In this document: positions 10,001 to 18,321 of the stretch, in pieces
Numbering within the stretch: position 1 is the first letter of the stretch
How the letters are laid out: the number at the start of each line of letters is the position of its first letter
Source: Oceanirhabdus sp. W0125-5
Lineage (GTDB): Bacteria; Bacillota; Clostridia; Clostridiales; Clostridiaceae
Assembly (NCBI RefSeq): GCF_027938815.1
Contig: NZ_CP115913.1
Location: 2,266,001 to 2,330,000, forward strand
Reading direction: 5' to 3'
Length of the DNA stretch: 64,000 nucleotides
Program-made: the position numbers and the translations under genes
Notes under the pieces: generated by a model
Told to the model about the DNA's origin: nothing
What the model saw: only the letters and a program-made list of their open reading frames with translations
Database searches by the model: none

Positions 10001-10242
10001 CAGTATAAATGGAGAAATCGTTTTCTTTCATTAAAGGAAATTACAACATCATATAAAGAACCGTAAGAACCCCAAACGGCAGCATCAATATTAACTACAT
10101 TCATATCATAATTATTCTTTATTAAATCAGATGAAATAAAGGACACATTATTTTTGGAATAGTACTCTGAACCACGATTGTATGTTATACTACGACAGTT
10201 ATTTATAATATCTTTCTCGGTAAGCTGAATCAATAAATGCAC
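7003..10242 (-). CDS. SNF2-family helicase with SWIM zinc finger
   Basis: A 1079-residue protein starting at GTG (10242) behind AAGGGGG. The N-terminus has a SWIM zinc-binding motif (CDCEYHHSTGDMCKH, about residues 80-95). A long middle part corresponds to the bacterial SNF2-associated domain. The C-terminal half is a Swi2/Snf2 ATPase: DEMGLGKT (about 640), DEAQ box (about 738), LTGTPIENN and RAHRIGQ (about 1020). Such proteins move along duplex DNA using ATP; bacterial members such as RapA remodel polymerase or DNA-protein complexes, and SWIM forms are widespread in Firmicutes with unclear roles. The AraC gene ends 4 bp upstream, so both are likely co-transcribed. Confidence 0.9.
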   Translation of the reverse strand: MHLLIQLTEKDIINNCRSITYNRGSEYYSKNNVSFISSDLIKNNYDMNVVNIDAAVWGSYGSLYDVVISFNERKRFLHLYCDCEYHHSTGDMCKHMVAVLLKYINNNKDKFTIFKNPVDKSSRFLDIVENELHGITYKDKLSLQVNLKIVKTNYETLFSADLKVGLKKLYVVKDLSQFLFNVKNKLPLEFGKLFNYDPSTQEFTKEDRAIIDFFIELDEINSQYISVPYNYRIVRGKSVVINERSFKHLLDLLHTKSFNGDFFNVTIDNMSIFKEKLPLSFKLYRSNNNFVIKNDEDLPIPLISDHSYYLFDGNVYCPPDSQIRIFRHFYNNFKEKNEITVPEKDYNRISSVIFPAISELCTDVKVHKDIKEEINTSQLSTSLYLDKEGYSVSCRIKFSYGEESFNPFSKKKNIGMIFRNMNKEKNIIDSLKSIGFSIMKNERLFMDNEDDILSLLKNSFDTLQKDCEIYYSDSFRNMKVYGNTRINSQVRINDEDLLEFSFNIEGVEATELKNLISSINFKKKYFRLKDGGFLNLDNEDTQAFFNNLQYLGINERDFKRESFILPKYKAISMKSILEDNELVDLKFDNNYRELMMKINNINNEEFPVPDSLSNTLRDYQKTGFSWFNTLASCGLGGILADEMGLGKTLQAISFILHEKENNVKAPALVVAPTSLVYNWESEFNRFAKELKTLVISGNKKKRLSQIDCLDDYDVVITSYPLMRSDIEELEMKTFSSFFIDEAQFIKNHASMSAQAVKRIGASVKFALTGTPIENNLSELWSIFDFIMPGYLNSYTNFKNLYETPISKEKDDYILKRLNTVIKPFILRRHKLDVIDELPPKITQEFVVELTDEQKKLYSSFVEDYKNELDTSIKDVGVNQSKFKLLAILTRLRQICCDPSIFIEDYKGESAKITALCDIVESSLEENHRILIFSQFTSILKNIRDKFTELGISSFYLDGSTPSEERLKLVNRFNEGENDVFLISLKAGGTGLNLIGADTVIHFDPWWNPAVESQATDRAHRIGQVKTVEVIKLITKGTIEEKIAKLQEKKQELFDNIVENASDNNILKSMSESDIRDLFR

Positions 10243-10246
10243 CCCC

Positions 10247-11158
10247 TTATTTAATATTCAGACTTTTTATATATTCTAAAGGTGAAGTACCTGTTATTTG
10301 CTTAAAAAGACGACTAAAATAATAAGGATTATCAATCCCCACAAGATAACCGGCTTCACGTACTTTGCAAGATGTTGTAGCTAAAATTTCCTTTGCCTTA
10401 TTTATTCTAACCACATTTACGTAATTCTTAATGGTATAACCTGTATTTTTTTTAAAAACTCTATTCATGTAGTCATAATTCAATTCAAATTCTGCTTCTA
10501 TAAGTTCACTAGTTATTTTACTTAGATACTCTCTATTAAGATAATTTAATAGTGAGTTAGTTAAATAGGAACTCTTTGGACTCTTATAAATTTCAAGATT
10601 TTTTTCATCAGAAACAAATTCTTTAATAATTAATAGTAGAACATCTAAAAGCTTAATTGATGAAGTCAATTTATAGTGCTCTAGTTTACTATTATAATAA
10701 TCAATTGCAGAAGTAAGAACTGAGGATATTTCTGAGAATAATGTTTCATTCTTTATAGTGAAAATCTTAGGGTAATAGGAATTATAGCTTGTTGATATTG
10801 ATTCACTAAATATATCTGATGACAAGGAGTTAGTTCTTTCTTCTAATAAGTAGTCACAAATATTGTCCTTACTAAGTGAGGATGTAGATAATGAAGAATG
10901 TTTAAAATGAATAAAGTAGTATGAACAGCAAGCTTCCTTAAATCCTCTATGAAGTTTATTTGGTTCCAATAAAAAGCAATCCCCAGGAAGAAGGTGATAT
11001 TTTTTGTTATCTTCCTCAATATACATTTCGCCACTTTCAATTATATATAAAATAAATTCATCTATTGATCTTTCAAAATGCGTCCATGGAAAGTTATATG
11101 TTACATGACCGATATATCTGACTTTAGGAATTATATTTAAATCAATTTCAAAAAACAT
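10247..11158 (-). CDS. AraC-family regulator with cupin sensor domain
   Basis: A 303-residue protein. Residues about 10-150 form an AraC-type cupin (LLPGDCFLLEPNKLHRGF), which binds a small sugar-like effector. Residues about 205-303 carry two helix-turn-helix motifs (SCKVREAGYLVGIDNPYYFS, then FKQITGTSPLEYI). It is divergent from the oligo-1,6-glucosidase gene. Two direct repeats in the shared region overlap the glucosidase -35, so it most likely activates that gene in response to an alpha-glucoside. The helicase gene downstream starts 4 bp after its stop, an unusual partner. Confidence 0.88.
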   Translation of the reverse strand: MFFEIDLNIIPKVRYIGHVTYNFPWTHFERSIDEFILYIIESGEMYIEEDNKKYHLLPGDCFLLEPNKLHRGFKEACCSYYFIHFKHSSLSTSSLSKDNICDYLLEERTNSLSSDIFSESISTSYNSYYPKIFTIKNETLFSEISSVLTSAIDYYNSKLEHYKLTSSIKLLDVLLLIIKEFVSDEKNLEIYKSPKSSYLTNSLLNYLNREYLSKITSELIEAEFELNYDYMNRVFKKNTGYTIKNYVNVVRINKAKEILATTSCKVREAGYLVGIDNPYYFSRLFKQITGTSPLEYIKSLNIK

Positions 11159-11170
11159 AAAATCACCTCA

Positions 11171-11227
11171 AAAGTCGGTTTTGTATAAAAAAAGTCAGTT
11201 TGATATATTATCAATACATAATATATA
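11171..11227 (+). promoter_or_regulatory. AraC-type direct-repeat operator and malL promoter
   Basis: AAAGTCGGTTTTG begins at 11171 and AAAGTCAGTTTGA at 11191: two direct repeats exactly 20 bp apart, close to two helical turns, as for AraC-family half-sites. The second runs into TTGATA (11200-11205), a -35 with a TATATA -10 at 11222-11227. TTGATATATTATCAA (11200-11214) is also an inverted repeat. The arrangement fits activation of malL by the divergent AraC protein. Confidence 0.6.
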
Positions 11228-11346
11228 TTGTATACTTTTTCATAAGTAAGCTCAACTAAAGTTTAGAAATTGTATTATCTCAGTTTATTAACTAAGACAA
11301 AAAGAAAACTATTGTAGATTATTTAGTATATATAGGAGGAAACATT

Positions 11347-13017
11347 ATGAAAAAGACATGGTGGAAAGAAGGGGTAGTTTATCAATTATACCCAAGAAGT
11401 TTTAAGGACTCAAATGGTGATGGTATAGGTGATATCAGAGGAGTTATTCAAAAGTTAGATTATCTAAAAGAATTAGGAGTTTCGATTGTATGGTTAAATC
11501 CAGTATATAAATCTCCTAATGATGATATGGGTTATGATATAAGTGATTATAGAAATATTATGGATGAATTTGGAACAATGGAAGACTTTAATGAACTTCT
11601 TGAAGGAATGCATGAAAGAGGAATTAAGCTTGTTATGGACTTAGTTGTAAATCACAGTTCTGATGAACATGAGTGGTTTGTTGAATCAAGAAAGTCAAAA
11701 GATAATCCATATAGAGATTATTACATTTGGGGAAAAGGTAAGGATGGTAACCCTCCAAACAACTGGGGATCTGTATTCAGTGGAAGTGCTTGGCAATATG
11801 ATGAGACAACTGATGAATATTTCCTACATTTGTTCTCAAAAAAGCAACCTGACCTTAACTGGGAAAATGAGAAGGTTAGAAAAGAAGTTTATGATATGAT
11901 GAAATTCTGGTTTGATAAGGGTGTAGATGGTTTTAGAATGGATGTTATAAACTTTATTAGTAAAGTACCAGGATTACCTGATGGACACGTTTGGCCAGGT
12001 GCGTTATATGGAGATTTTGGGGCACATTCATTAAATGGACCTAGAATTCATGAATTCCTTCAGGAAATGAATAAAGAGGTTCTATCAAAGTATGATGTTA
12101 TGACTGTTGGTGAGTGTCCAGGAGTATCTCCTGATATGGCTAAAGAGTATGTTGGTGAGAACAGAAATGAGATGAATATGTTATTCCAGTTTGAACATAT
12201 GGGAATAGATACTGATGGACCTAAGTGGAATTATAAACATTGGGAACTTCCTGAATTCAAAACAATAATGACAAAATGGCAAGTAGAATTAGAGGATGAT
12301 GGATGGAATAGTTTATACCTTAACAATCACGATCAACCTAGAATGGTTTCAAGATTCGGTGATGATAAAAAATATAGAGTTGAATCAGCAAAAATGTTAG
12401 CTACAATGCTTCATACTATGAAAGGTACACCATATGTATTCCAAGGAGAAGAGATTGGTATGACAAACGTTAAGTTTGAGGATATAAATGATTATAAAGA
12501 CCTTGAAATATTAAATGCATATGATGAGCTTGTTAAAGGTGGAATCATGAAGAAAGAAGATTTCATGGCTGGTGTGTACAGAATGGGAAGAGATAATGCA
12601 AGAACTCCTATTCAATGGGATAACAGTGAGAATGGTGGATTCACTACAGGAACTCCTTGGTTGAAGGTTAATCCTAATTATGAAGAGATAAATGTGAAAA
12701 ATGCATTAGGGGATAAGGATTCAATATTCTATTACTATAAAAAGCTTATCTCATTAAGAAAAGATAACGAGGTAATGGTTTATGGTAAGTTTACAGAGTT
12801 TGATAAAGATCACTTAAAAGTTTATTGCTATAAGAGAGAGTGGGAAGGGGAAACTCTACTTGTAATTCTGAACTTTAAAGGTGAAGAGGTTAGTTACCAC
12901 ATACCAGAAGAGTTTAAAGGAAGAAATGGAGAAATCTTTATTTCTAACTATAAAGATATTGAAGTAGAAGATGAAATGAAGTTAAGACCATTTGAAGCAG
13001 TAGTTATAAAATATTAA
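11347..13017 (+). CDS. malL: Oligo-1,6-glucosidase (GH13)
   Basis: A 556-residue cytosolic GH13 enzyme, the usual length for MalL-type oligo-1,6-glucosidases, hydrolysing terminal alpha-1,6 bonds of isomaltose-like sugars. The catalytic triad is in place: nucleophile Asp199 (GFRMDVIN), acid/base Glu256 (TVGECP) and transition-state Asp329 (NNHDQPR). The residue after the nucleophile is Val200, which in this subfamily marks alpha-1,6 preference. Family regions such as YDISDYRNIMDEFGTMEDF and FSKKQPDLNW are intact. The start has a GGAGGAAACATT site. It is divergent from the AraC gene and ends at a strong terminator, so it is a single-gene unit. Confidence 0.93.
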   Translation: MKKTWWKEGVVYQLYPRSFKDSNGDGIGDIRGVIQKLDYLKELGVSIVWLNPVYKSPNDDMGYDISDYRNIMDEFGTMEDFNELLEGMHERGIKLVMDLVVNHSSDEHEWFVESRKSKDNPYRDYYIWGKGKDGNPPNNWGSVFSGSAWQYDETTDEYFLHLFSKKQPDLNWENEKVRKEVYDMMKFWFDKGVDGFRMDVINFISKVPGLPDGHVWPGALYGDFGAHSLNGPRIHEFLQEMNKEVLSKYDVMTVGECPGVSPDMAKEYVGENRNEMNMLFQFEHMGIDTDGPKWNYKHWELPEFKTIMTKWQVELEDDGWNSLYLNNHDQPRMVSRFGDDKKYRVESAKMLATMLHTMKGTPYVFQGEEIGMTNVKFEDINDYKDLEILNAYDELVKGGIMKKEDFMAGVYRMGRDNARTPIQWDNSENGGFTTGTPWLKVNPNYEEINVKNALGDKDSIFYYYKKLISLRKDNEVMVYGKFTEFDKDHLKVYCYKREWEGETLLVILNFKGEEVSYHIPEEFKGRNGEIFISNYKDIEVEDEMKLRPFEAVVIKY

Positions 13018-13062
13018 TAAGATTTGAGGATATATCTCTTTTTTAAAGATGTTTAAAAAACG

Positions 13063-13096
13063 AACTCAGGCGGACAAACATACGCCTGAGTTTTGT
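13063..13096 (+). terminator. Terminator of malL
   Basis: Perfect 10-bp stem AACTCAGGCG/CGCCTGAGTT (13063-13072 with 13083-13092), then TTGTTTTTT. Confidence 0.88.
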
Positions 13097-13171
13097 TTTT
13101 TCTGCACAACATAACTCTCTTTTTTAAGAAAATGTTGAAAAAGTAATGGGTTAATTTAGACAAAGTTATAT

Positions 13172-13753
13172 TTATGTACATGCATTATAAATATGTACTG
13201 CAAATTCTTTTGCTTGCTGAATAACTTCCTCAGTTTCAAAATCACAAATACCATTAATATCTCTAACAGCTAACATTCCCAAATAATCAAGATGTGAATG
13301 ATTTGAGAAACGCTTTAATGATTCTTCAAACAAATCTGCTCCTTGTTCAATTTCATAGCCACAGGTAGCAATAATAGCACATTTTTTATTTTCTAATAAA
13401 CCATAATGAGTTTTAGTATTTCCATAGAATTTATTCATACAGAAAAGCCTATCCATAACGATTTTCATTGGTGTTGTACAAAACCAAGAATATATTGGAG
13501 TAGCGAAAACTATACAATCAGAATTTAGAATTGCTTTATAAACATTTTCCATATCATCTTTAATTGAGCAACCAGGTATATTTTCTGTACTTTGACAAAC
13601 AAAGCAGCTTTTACATGGTTGAAGATTTTTATCACTAAGCCATATATACTCAACATTTATTCCTTGAGATTTTAATTGTTCTACAAATGGTCTTGATAAC
13701 ATTTCAGTGTTCCCATTTTTCTTCATACTGCCCATTAAAATACATACATTCAT
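13172..13753 (-). CDS. Flavodoxin-like NAD(P)H-dependent oxidoreductase with Cys cluster
   Basis: A 193-residue member of the NADPH-dependent FMN reductase/flavodoxin-fold family. The N-terminus has the phosphate-binding loop (LMGSMKKNGNTEML), and TPIYSWFCTTPMK is the typical flavin-contact segment. CKSCFVCQSTENIPGC has four cysteines spaced C-x2-C-x2-C-x8-C, close to but slightly longer than the compact cluster motif of iron-sulfur flavoproteins, so a [4Fe-4S] centre is possible. It probably moves electrons to an unknown acceptor. GGGGGG precedes the ATG. It is convergent with malL and divergent from the second glucosidase. Confidence 0.8.
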   Translation of the reverse strand: MNVCILMGSMKKNGNTEMLSRPFVEQLKSQGINVEYIWLSDKNLQPCKSCFVCQSTENIPGCSIKDDMENVYKAILNSDCIVFATPIYSWFCTTPMKIVMDRLFCMNKFYGNTKTHYGLLENKKCAIIATCGYEIEQGADLFEESLKRFSNHSHLDYLGMLAVRDINGICDFETEEVIQQAKEFAVHIYNACT

Positions 13754-13898
13754 TGTAATCCCCCCCGAAGTAATGTAATCCTAATCAATTACTTAATAAA
13801 AGTTAATGCGAATAAAAGCAAATATTACTATATTATAACTATTTTATAGGAATATATCAAATACTATGTAGCCAATACTTTGTACAATATGAATCAAG

Positions 13899-13949
13899 TT
13901 GTGAAGACATGAAAAAAATGATATAATACAATCAATGAAAGCGTTTGCA
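13899..13949 (+). promoter_or_regulatory. Sigma-A promoter with downstream CcpA site (cre)
   Basis: TTGTGA (13899-13904), 17-bp spacer, TATAAT (13922-13927). ATGAAAGCGTTTGCA at 13935-13949 matches the catabolite-responsive element consensus WTGNAANCGNWNNCW at every position and sits around the transcription start, where bound CcpA would block elongation. It predicts glucose repression of the following glucosidase. Confidence 0.8.
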
Positions 13950-13983
13950 TAAAATTAAATTAATCCGTTTAGGAGGGTATTCA

Positions 13984-15675
13984 ATGAACAGAAGATGGTG
14001 GAAAGAAGGGGTAGCATACCAGATTTATGTTAGAAGTTTCAAGGATTCAGATGGAGATGGTATTGGAGATATTAAAGGAATAGTTGAGAAATTAGATTAT
14101 CTTAAAGATTTAGGTGTTGATATTATATATTTGAACCCAATAAATAAATCTCCTAATGATGATAATGGATATGATATAAGTGATTTTGAAGATATTATGG
14201 ACGAGTTTGGTACTCTTGAAGATTTCGATTATATGTTAAAAGAAATACATAAAAGAGATATGAAATTTGTTATGGATCTTGTTATTAACCATTCATCAGA
14301 TGAACATCCATGGTTTGTTGAGGGAAGAAAATCTGATGATAGCAAGTATAGAGATTATTACATTTGGCATAAAGGGAAGGATGGTCAGGTACCTAATAAC
14401 TGGGGCTCATTCTTTGGAGGTAGTGCATGGGAATATGACGAAGAAGTAGGTGAGTATTATCTACATTTATTCTCTAAAAAGCAGCCAGACCTTAACTGGA
14501 AAAATGAAAATTTAAGAAAAGATATTAAAAACATGATTCAATTCTGGATTGACAAAGGTGTTAATGGTTTCAGAATGGATGCTATTAATCATCTTGGAAA
14601 GGATGAGAACTTCCCAGATGGAGAGGTTAGAGAAGGTCAAGTTTACGGAGACTTTATTAAATATGTTCAAAATCTACCAGAGGTACATGATTATCTTAAA
14701 GAATTAAAGAGCGATGTGTTTAAAGAAGAGCATGTAGTAATTGGAGAGACTGGTGGAATTGGATATCATAATGCTCATGTTTATACTGGAGTTGATAAGA
14801 AGGAACTTGATTTTACTTTCCACTTTGATATGCATAGTGTAGGAAGAGGTAAGGAACCATGGGAAACATGTAAGATAGATTTAATTGATGATATAAAGAA
14901 AAATATGAGTGGATGGCAGATGAGAGATGAGAGTGAGGGATGGTGTCCTTTATTTTATTCAAATCATGATACAACAAGAACAGTATCAAGACTTGGGAAT
15001 GATAAAGAATATCACGTTGAATCTGCTAAAATGTTAGCTACATTACCATTAACTCAAAAAGGTACACCTTTTATATATTATGGTGATGAGATTGGAATGA
15101 CAAATGATAGAACATTCAAATTAGAGGATTATAGGGACATATCCGTATTTAATAGACACAAAGATTTTGTACAATCAGGACTAGTATCAGAAGAAAACTA
15201 CCTAAAAGGATTACACAATACATCTAGAGATAATTCAAGAACACCAATGCAGTGGGATGACAGTAAGAATTCTGGATTCTCAAGTGGAGAAGCTTGGATT
15301 AAAGCAAATGTGAATCATAAAGAAATTAATGTCGAAAAGCAACTTAAAGATGATAATTCTATCTTAAATTATTATAAAAAATTAATTAAGTTAAGAAAAG
15401 AAAATTTAGCATTAGTATATGGTGACTTCAAAGAAATAGGAAGAGAGCATGAAGAAATTTACTCATATATACGTGAATTAGATGGAGAGAAGTTCTTAAT
15501 TATTGTTAATTTCTTTGATGGAGAGCCTAAGATAGAGGATAAAGACCTAGTAACTAATGACTGTGAACTTGTCTTATGGAACTATGAAAGTAGAGTAAAG
15601 GATTTTGATCTTCTTAAGGAAGGAATTGTTGAGTTGAGACCTTATGAAGCAAGAGTGTACAGAATAAAAGCGTAA
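13984..15675 (+). CDS. Alpha-glucosidase (GH13), probably alpha-1,4-specific
   Basis: A 563-residue cytosolic GH13 enzyme. The ATG at 13984 is chosen because AGGAGGG lies at 13971-13977 and the product then starts MNRRWWKEG like its homologues; an upstream in-frame ATG at 13945 falls inside the cre site. Catalytic residues: Asp199 (GFRMDAIN), Glu255 (VIGETGG) and Asp329 (SNHDTTR). The residue after the nucleophile is Ala200, whereas MalL at 11347 has Val there; in this subfamily Ala or Gly goes with alpha-1,4 hydrolysis. It is thus probably a maltose or malto-oligosaccharide hydrolase complementing MalL. No transporter is adjacent. Confidence 0.9.
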   Translation: MNRRWWKEGVAYQIYVRSFKDSDGDGIGDIKGIVEKLDYLKDLGVDIIYLNPINKSPNDDNGYDISDFEDIMDEFGTLEDFDYMLKEIHKRDMKFVMDLVINHSSDEHPWFVEGRKSDDSKYRDYYIWHKGKDGQVPNNWGSFFGGSAWEYDEEVGEYYLHLFSKKQPDLNWKNENLRKDIKNMIQFWIDKGVNGFRMDAINHLGKDENFPDGEVREGQVYGDFIKYVQNLPEVHDYLKELKSDVFKEEHVVIGETGGIGYHNAHVYTGVDKKELDFTFHFDMHSVGRGKEPWETCKIDLIDDIKKNMSGWQMRDESEGWCPLFYSNHDTTRTVSRLGNDKEYHVESAKMLATLPLTQKGTPFIYYGDEIGMTNDRTFKLEDYRDISVFNRHKDFVQSGLVSEENYLKGLHNTSRDNSRTPMQWDDSKNSGFSSGEAWIKANVNHKEINVEKQLKDDNSILNYYKKLIKLRKENLALVYGDFKEIGREHEEIYSYIRELDGEKFLIIVNFFDGEPKIEDKDLVTNDCELVLWNYESRVKDFDLLKEGIVELRPYEARVYRIKA

Positions 15676-15753
15676 TGGAGAATGTAAAATGGATAATGGA
15701 GAATGATTGACATTTCTCTCCGAGAAATTTTAATCTTATTGTTCCTTGGATAA
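15675..15753 (+). repeat. Dispersed 3'-end repeat, copy 1 (diverged)
   Basis: Starts at the stop codon of the glucosidase gene: GAATG/GGATAATGG heptad-like tract, then ATGATTGACATTTC, a small hairpin (ATTTCTCTCCGAGAAAT) and TCTTATTGTTCCTTGGA. The same order is found at 27969-28089 (minus) and 54856-54971. Confidence 0.7.
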
Positions 15754-15814
15754 AGGGTTATTCTTTGTTCATATAGACTTTCTTTAACAAACAAATTGAT
15801 AAGATAGTGATTTT

Positions 15815-15849
15815 AATGGAACCTTTTATTAGGTTCCATTTATCTTTTT
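15815..15849 (+). terminator. Hairpin between convergent genes
   Basis: AATGGAACC (15815-15823) pairs with GGTTCCATT (15832-15840), followed on the plus strand by TTATCTTTTT. It fits a terminator for the glucosidase operon; the minus side lacks a T run. Confidence 0.6.
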
Positions 15850-16768
15850 AAGCTGACTCTTCATCCCAAAAATCCTCTATTTCCTTAATAATTTCACTTG
15901 ATGGTGTTAATGTAGCTTCTACAATTGATTTTCCTGTTTTTTTCAGATAGTGCTTAATCATATGATAACCACAAGCATAACCTGCGCAATAGGGAAGTCC
16001 TACAGGAAAATAGCCTTGAAGTTGTGCCATTTCATCGCCATAGAGATATGCTGTTATATTCTCAAATCCTGTTGAATATAAGCCTTTTTTAATGATTGGT
16101 TTAATATCATTATTTAGAGTTTCTATATCAGTTTTACTTACCCAAGGTCCAATCATATCCTCACCAAACATTGAAGTAGCAAAGTTTTCAGCAAGTCCTT
16201 CGCTTATCATCATATCTGCTAATGTGATATTCATATTCCATTTTTCAAATTGCCAACGTATATTATGATTACATTCGTGAGCTAAAGCAACAGGTAGTTT
16301 GCTAATAGTGTATTCATTGGGAACAAGAGACACAAACATATATCCAGGTATACCTCCATCTCCACAGTAACCTTCATTCAATGATACATATGGACTTTTG
16401 GGGTTGCCAAGTAGAATTGAAAACATATAGTCTTTTACTGGCAATTCATACCCTGCTTTTGTAAAAAGTTCTAAAGAATTTTGAATAGTCTTCTCACAAA
16501 TTTTCCATAAGCTATCCTTTGAAATTAAATCAATATTTTCTTTTTGGGTTTCATCTACCTCTGATGGTGATAAGAAACCAAGCATGCTGCTTGCCATAAC
16601 CACATCATAACCACCCTTTTGTTTTGCTTTAATTGGAACATTAATGCACTCCCACTTGAATTTAAATGGTTCCATCATTTCATAACGATAAATGTCATCT
16701 CGTTTTTCCTTTGGTGAATTCATCATCTTTTTGTAAATATCATCTGAACGTATTAGTGTAATATTCAT
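15848..16768 (-). CDS. DUF2268-type putative zinc metalloprotease
   Basis: A 306-residue protein from the ATG at 16768, preferred over one 54 bp upstream because AAAGGGG lies at good distance. It has an HEXXH zinc motif (ALAHECNHNIRWQFE, about 163-168) followed by GLAENFATSMFGED, where a Glu would be the third ligand, as in DUF2268 predicted Zn-dependent proteases. Gly/Tyr-rich segments near the C-terminus (LPYCAGYACGYHMIKHYL) also fit that family. No signal peptide is apparent, so it is probably cytosolic. Substrate unknown. It follows the YjiH-YfcC pair on the same strand but is separated from it by a terminator. Confidence 0.8.
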   Translation of the reverse strand: MNITLIRSDDIYKKMMNSPKEKRDDIYRYEMMEPFKFKWECINVPIKAKQKGGYDVVMASSMLGFLSPSEVDETQKENIDLISKDSLWKICEKTIQNSLELFTKAGYELPVKDYMFSILLGNPKSPYVSLNEGYCGDGGIPGYMFVSLVPNEYTISKLPVALAHECNHNIRWQFEKWNMNITLADMMISEGLAENFATSMFGEDMIGPWVSKTDIETLNNDIKPIIKKGLYSTGFENITAYLYGDEMAQLQGYFPVGLPYCAGYACGYHMIKHYLKKTGKSIVEATLTPSSEIIKEIEDFWDEESA

Positions 16769-16841
16769 GTTATCATCCCCTTTGTAATATGAATATACAC
16801 TATCACGAAACGTAAGAGTCAATAGATTTTACGTTTGTTTT

Positions 16842-16866
16842 AAAAAGCACGGTTTCCCGTGCTTTT
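16842..16866 (-). terminator. Terminator of the YfcC gene
   Basis: AAAAGCACGG/CCGTGCTTTT stem with a TTTC loop overlapping the YfcC stop codon. Read on the minus strand it ends in a T run. Confidence 0.8.
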
Positions 16867-18277
16867 ACTTATATCCTATAAAGTAAGCTAAACAAAGTAG
16901 GAGGGAGGTGGCTCCTAACATAAGCAGCTGTAATTTGATCAGCCACTTAAACCAAGTTGAATAGCTTACATTTGATAGACCTAATGAAATTAGAAGTACT
17001 GCATTTGTTGGAAAGATTATATTACTAAAGCCATCACCAAATTGAAATGCAAGGATGATTAACTGTTTATCTACACCTATAACTTCTGCAAGTGGTACTA
17101 AAAGTGGGATAATAAGAAATGCTTTTGCGCATCCAGAACTAATGAAAAAATTTAGTACAAGTACAATTAAATATATTATAAGTATTGATAAAATTGGTGG
17201 AGCTGAATTAATTGCTTTTGAACAATAAAATATAAGTGTGTAAAGTATTCCACCTGTAGTTATGATGTAGTTTATGCTTGAAGCCATTAAGATTAATAGT
17301 ATGACTGGTAAAAGAGCAAGCATGCCTTTAAATATGATTTTGAGTATATCATGAAAGCTCATGCCAGTTTGATAACAAGTGGTTATTGACGCAGCTAAGA
17401 TGTTAATAGATATGAGTATCAAAGTGTAGTTTGAAAAACTTTTAATAAAAAATGGTAGTATGATTAATACAAACAGTATCATCATAAAAAATAAGAAGTT
17501 TTCTACTGCTTTTTTAAAATTATCATTATTATTAAGAAGAGAATAATCAACTATATTATATGATTCTTTACTTTTTAAATCCTGAAAGTAAACGGGAGAA
17601 GAATATTTATCTTTTTCAAGTTTTTTAGAGTAATTTATTAAAAATGTAACTAAAATAAGATAGGTTATTAAGAATATTAATATTCTTAATAAAGCACCCG
17701 AAAAAATTGGGACATTAGCTAAAGTTTGAGCAACACCTATTGTAAAAGGATTTAAGACTGCAGATGCAAAACCAAAGCCGCATGATACAAGAGATAATCC
17801 TAAACCCATCAAGGTATCCCATCCTAGAGACCAAGAAAGCAATACTATGAAAGGAATAAGAGGAATTATCTCCTCAAAAATTCCTAAGAATGCTCCTAAA
17901 CTCATAAAGAGAAAGCATAATACGAATATCAAGAGTTTTTTATTTTCACTGAACTTTTCTGATATATTCATTATAAGAAACTGAAGTATCTTTGCTTCTT
18001 TTAAAGCTGCGATGGAGCCGCCTACTAAGAGGAGAAAAAATATTATCATTATTATAACAAAAGAATTTCCCTTAACAAGAACTTCAAATGGAGCAAGAAC
18101 CCAACGCCATACAGGATAGGGTTCTTTTTCTATATATTGAAAAGTATTATTAATATACTTACCTGACGGTATGATTTTAGTTAACATCCCTGAAACTATC
18201 ATTAAAAATGTAAGTGTAATAATAGCAGATATATAGCTTTTTTTATTTATAAGTTTTGAAGAATGAGTCCAATTCAA
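16865..18277 (-). CDS. YfcC-family membrane transporter
   Basis: About 470 residues with roughly 12 hydrophobic helices. The TTG at 18277 is preferred because AAGGTG lies just upstream; a GTG at 18286 is the alternative but would fall inside that site. The motif GLGLSLVSCGFGFASAVLNPFTIGVAQ and the SSGCAKAFLIIPLLVPLAEV segment are characteristic of the YfcC family (C4-dicarboxylate carrier/DcuC superfamily), whose members include arginine/ornithine and short-chain fatty-acid type carriers. Substrate cannot be read directly. It follows the YjiH-type gene by about 45 bp, so the two form an operon, perhaps for amino-acid or peptide breakdown products. Confidence 0.8.
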   Translation of the reverse strand: MNWTHSSKLINKKSYISAIITLTFLMIVSGMLTKIIPSGKYINNTFQYIEKEPYPVWRWVLAPFEVLVKGNSFVIIMIIFFLLLVGGSIAALKEAKILQFLIMNISEKFSENKKLLIFVLCFLFMSLGAFLGIFEEIIPLIPFIVLLSWSLGWDTLMGLGLSLVSCGFGFASAVLNPFTIGVAQTLANVPIFSGALLRILIFLITYLILVTFLINYSKKLEKDKYSSPVYFQDLKSKESYNIVDYSLLNNNDNFKKAVENFLFFMMILFVLIILPFFIKSFSNYTLILISINILAASITTCYQTGMSFHDILKIIFKGMLALLPVILLILMASSINYIITTGGILYTLIFYCSKAINSAPPILSILIIYLIVLVLNFFISSGCAKAFLIIPLLVPLAEVIGVDKQLIILAFQFGDGFSNIIFPTNAVLLISLGLSNVSYSTWFKWLIKLQLLMLGATSLLLCLAYFIGYK

Positions 18278-18321
18278 ATATATCACCTTACAAAATTGCT
18301 GTATATTAAATTATATTCATT

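Noticed and set aside
13945..13983. Upstream start of the second glucosidase at 13945
   Set aside because: The ATG-like start lies inside the cre site next to the transcription start and lacks a ribosome site; homologues start MxxxWWKE.
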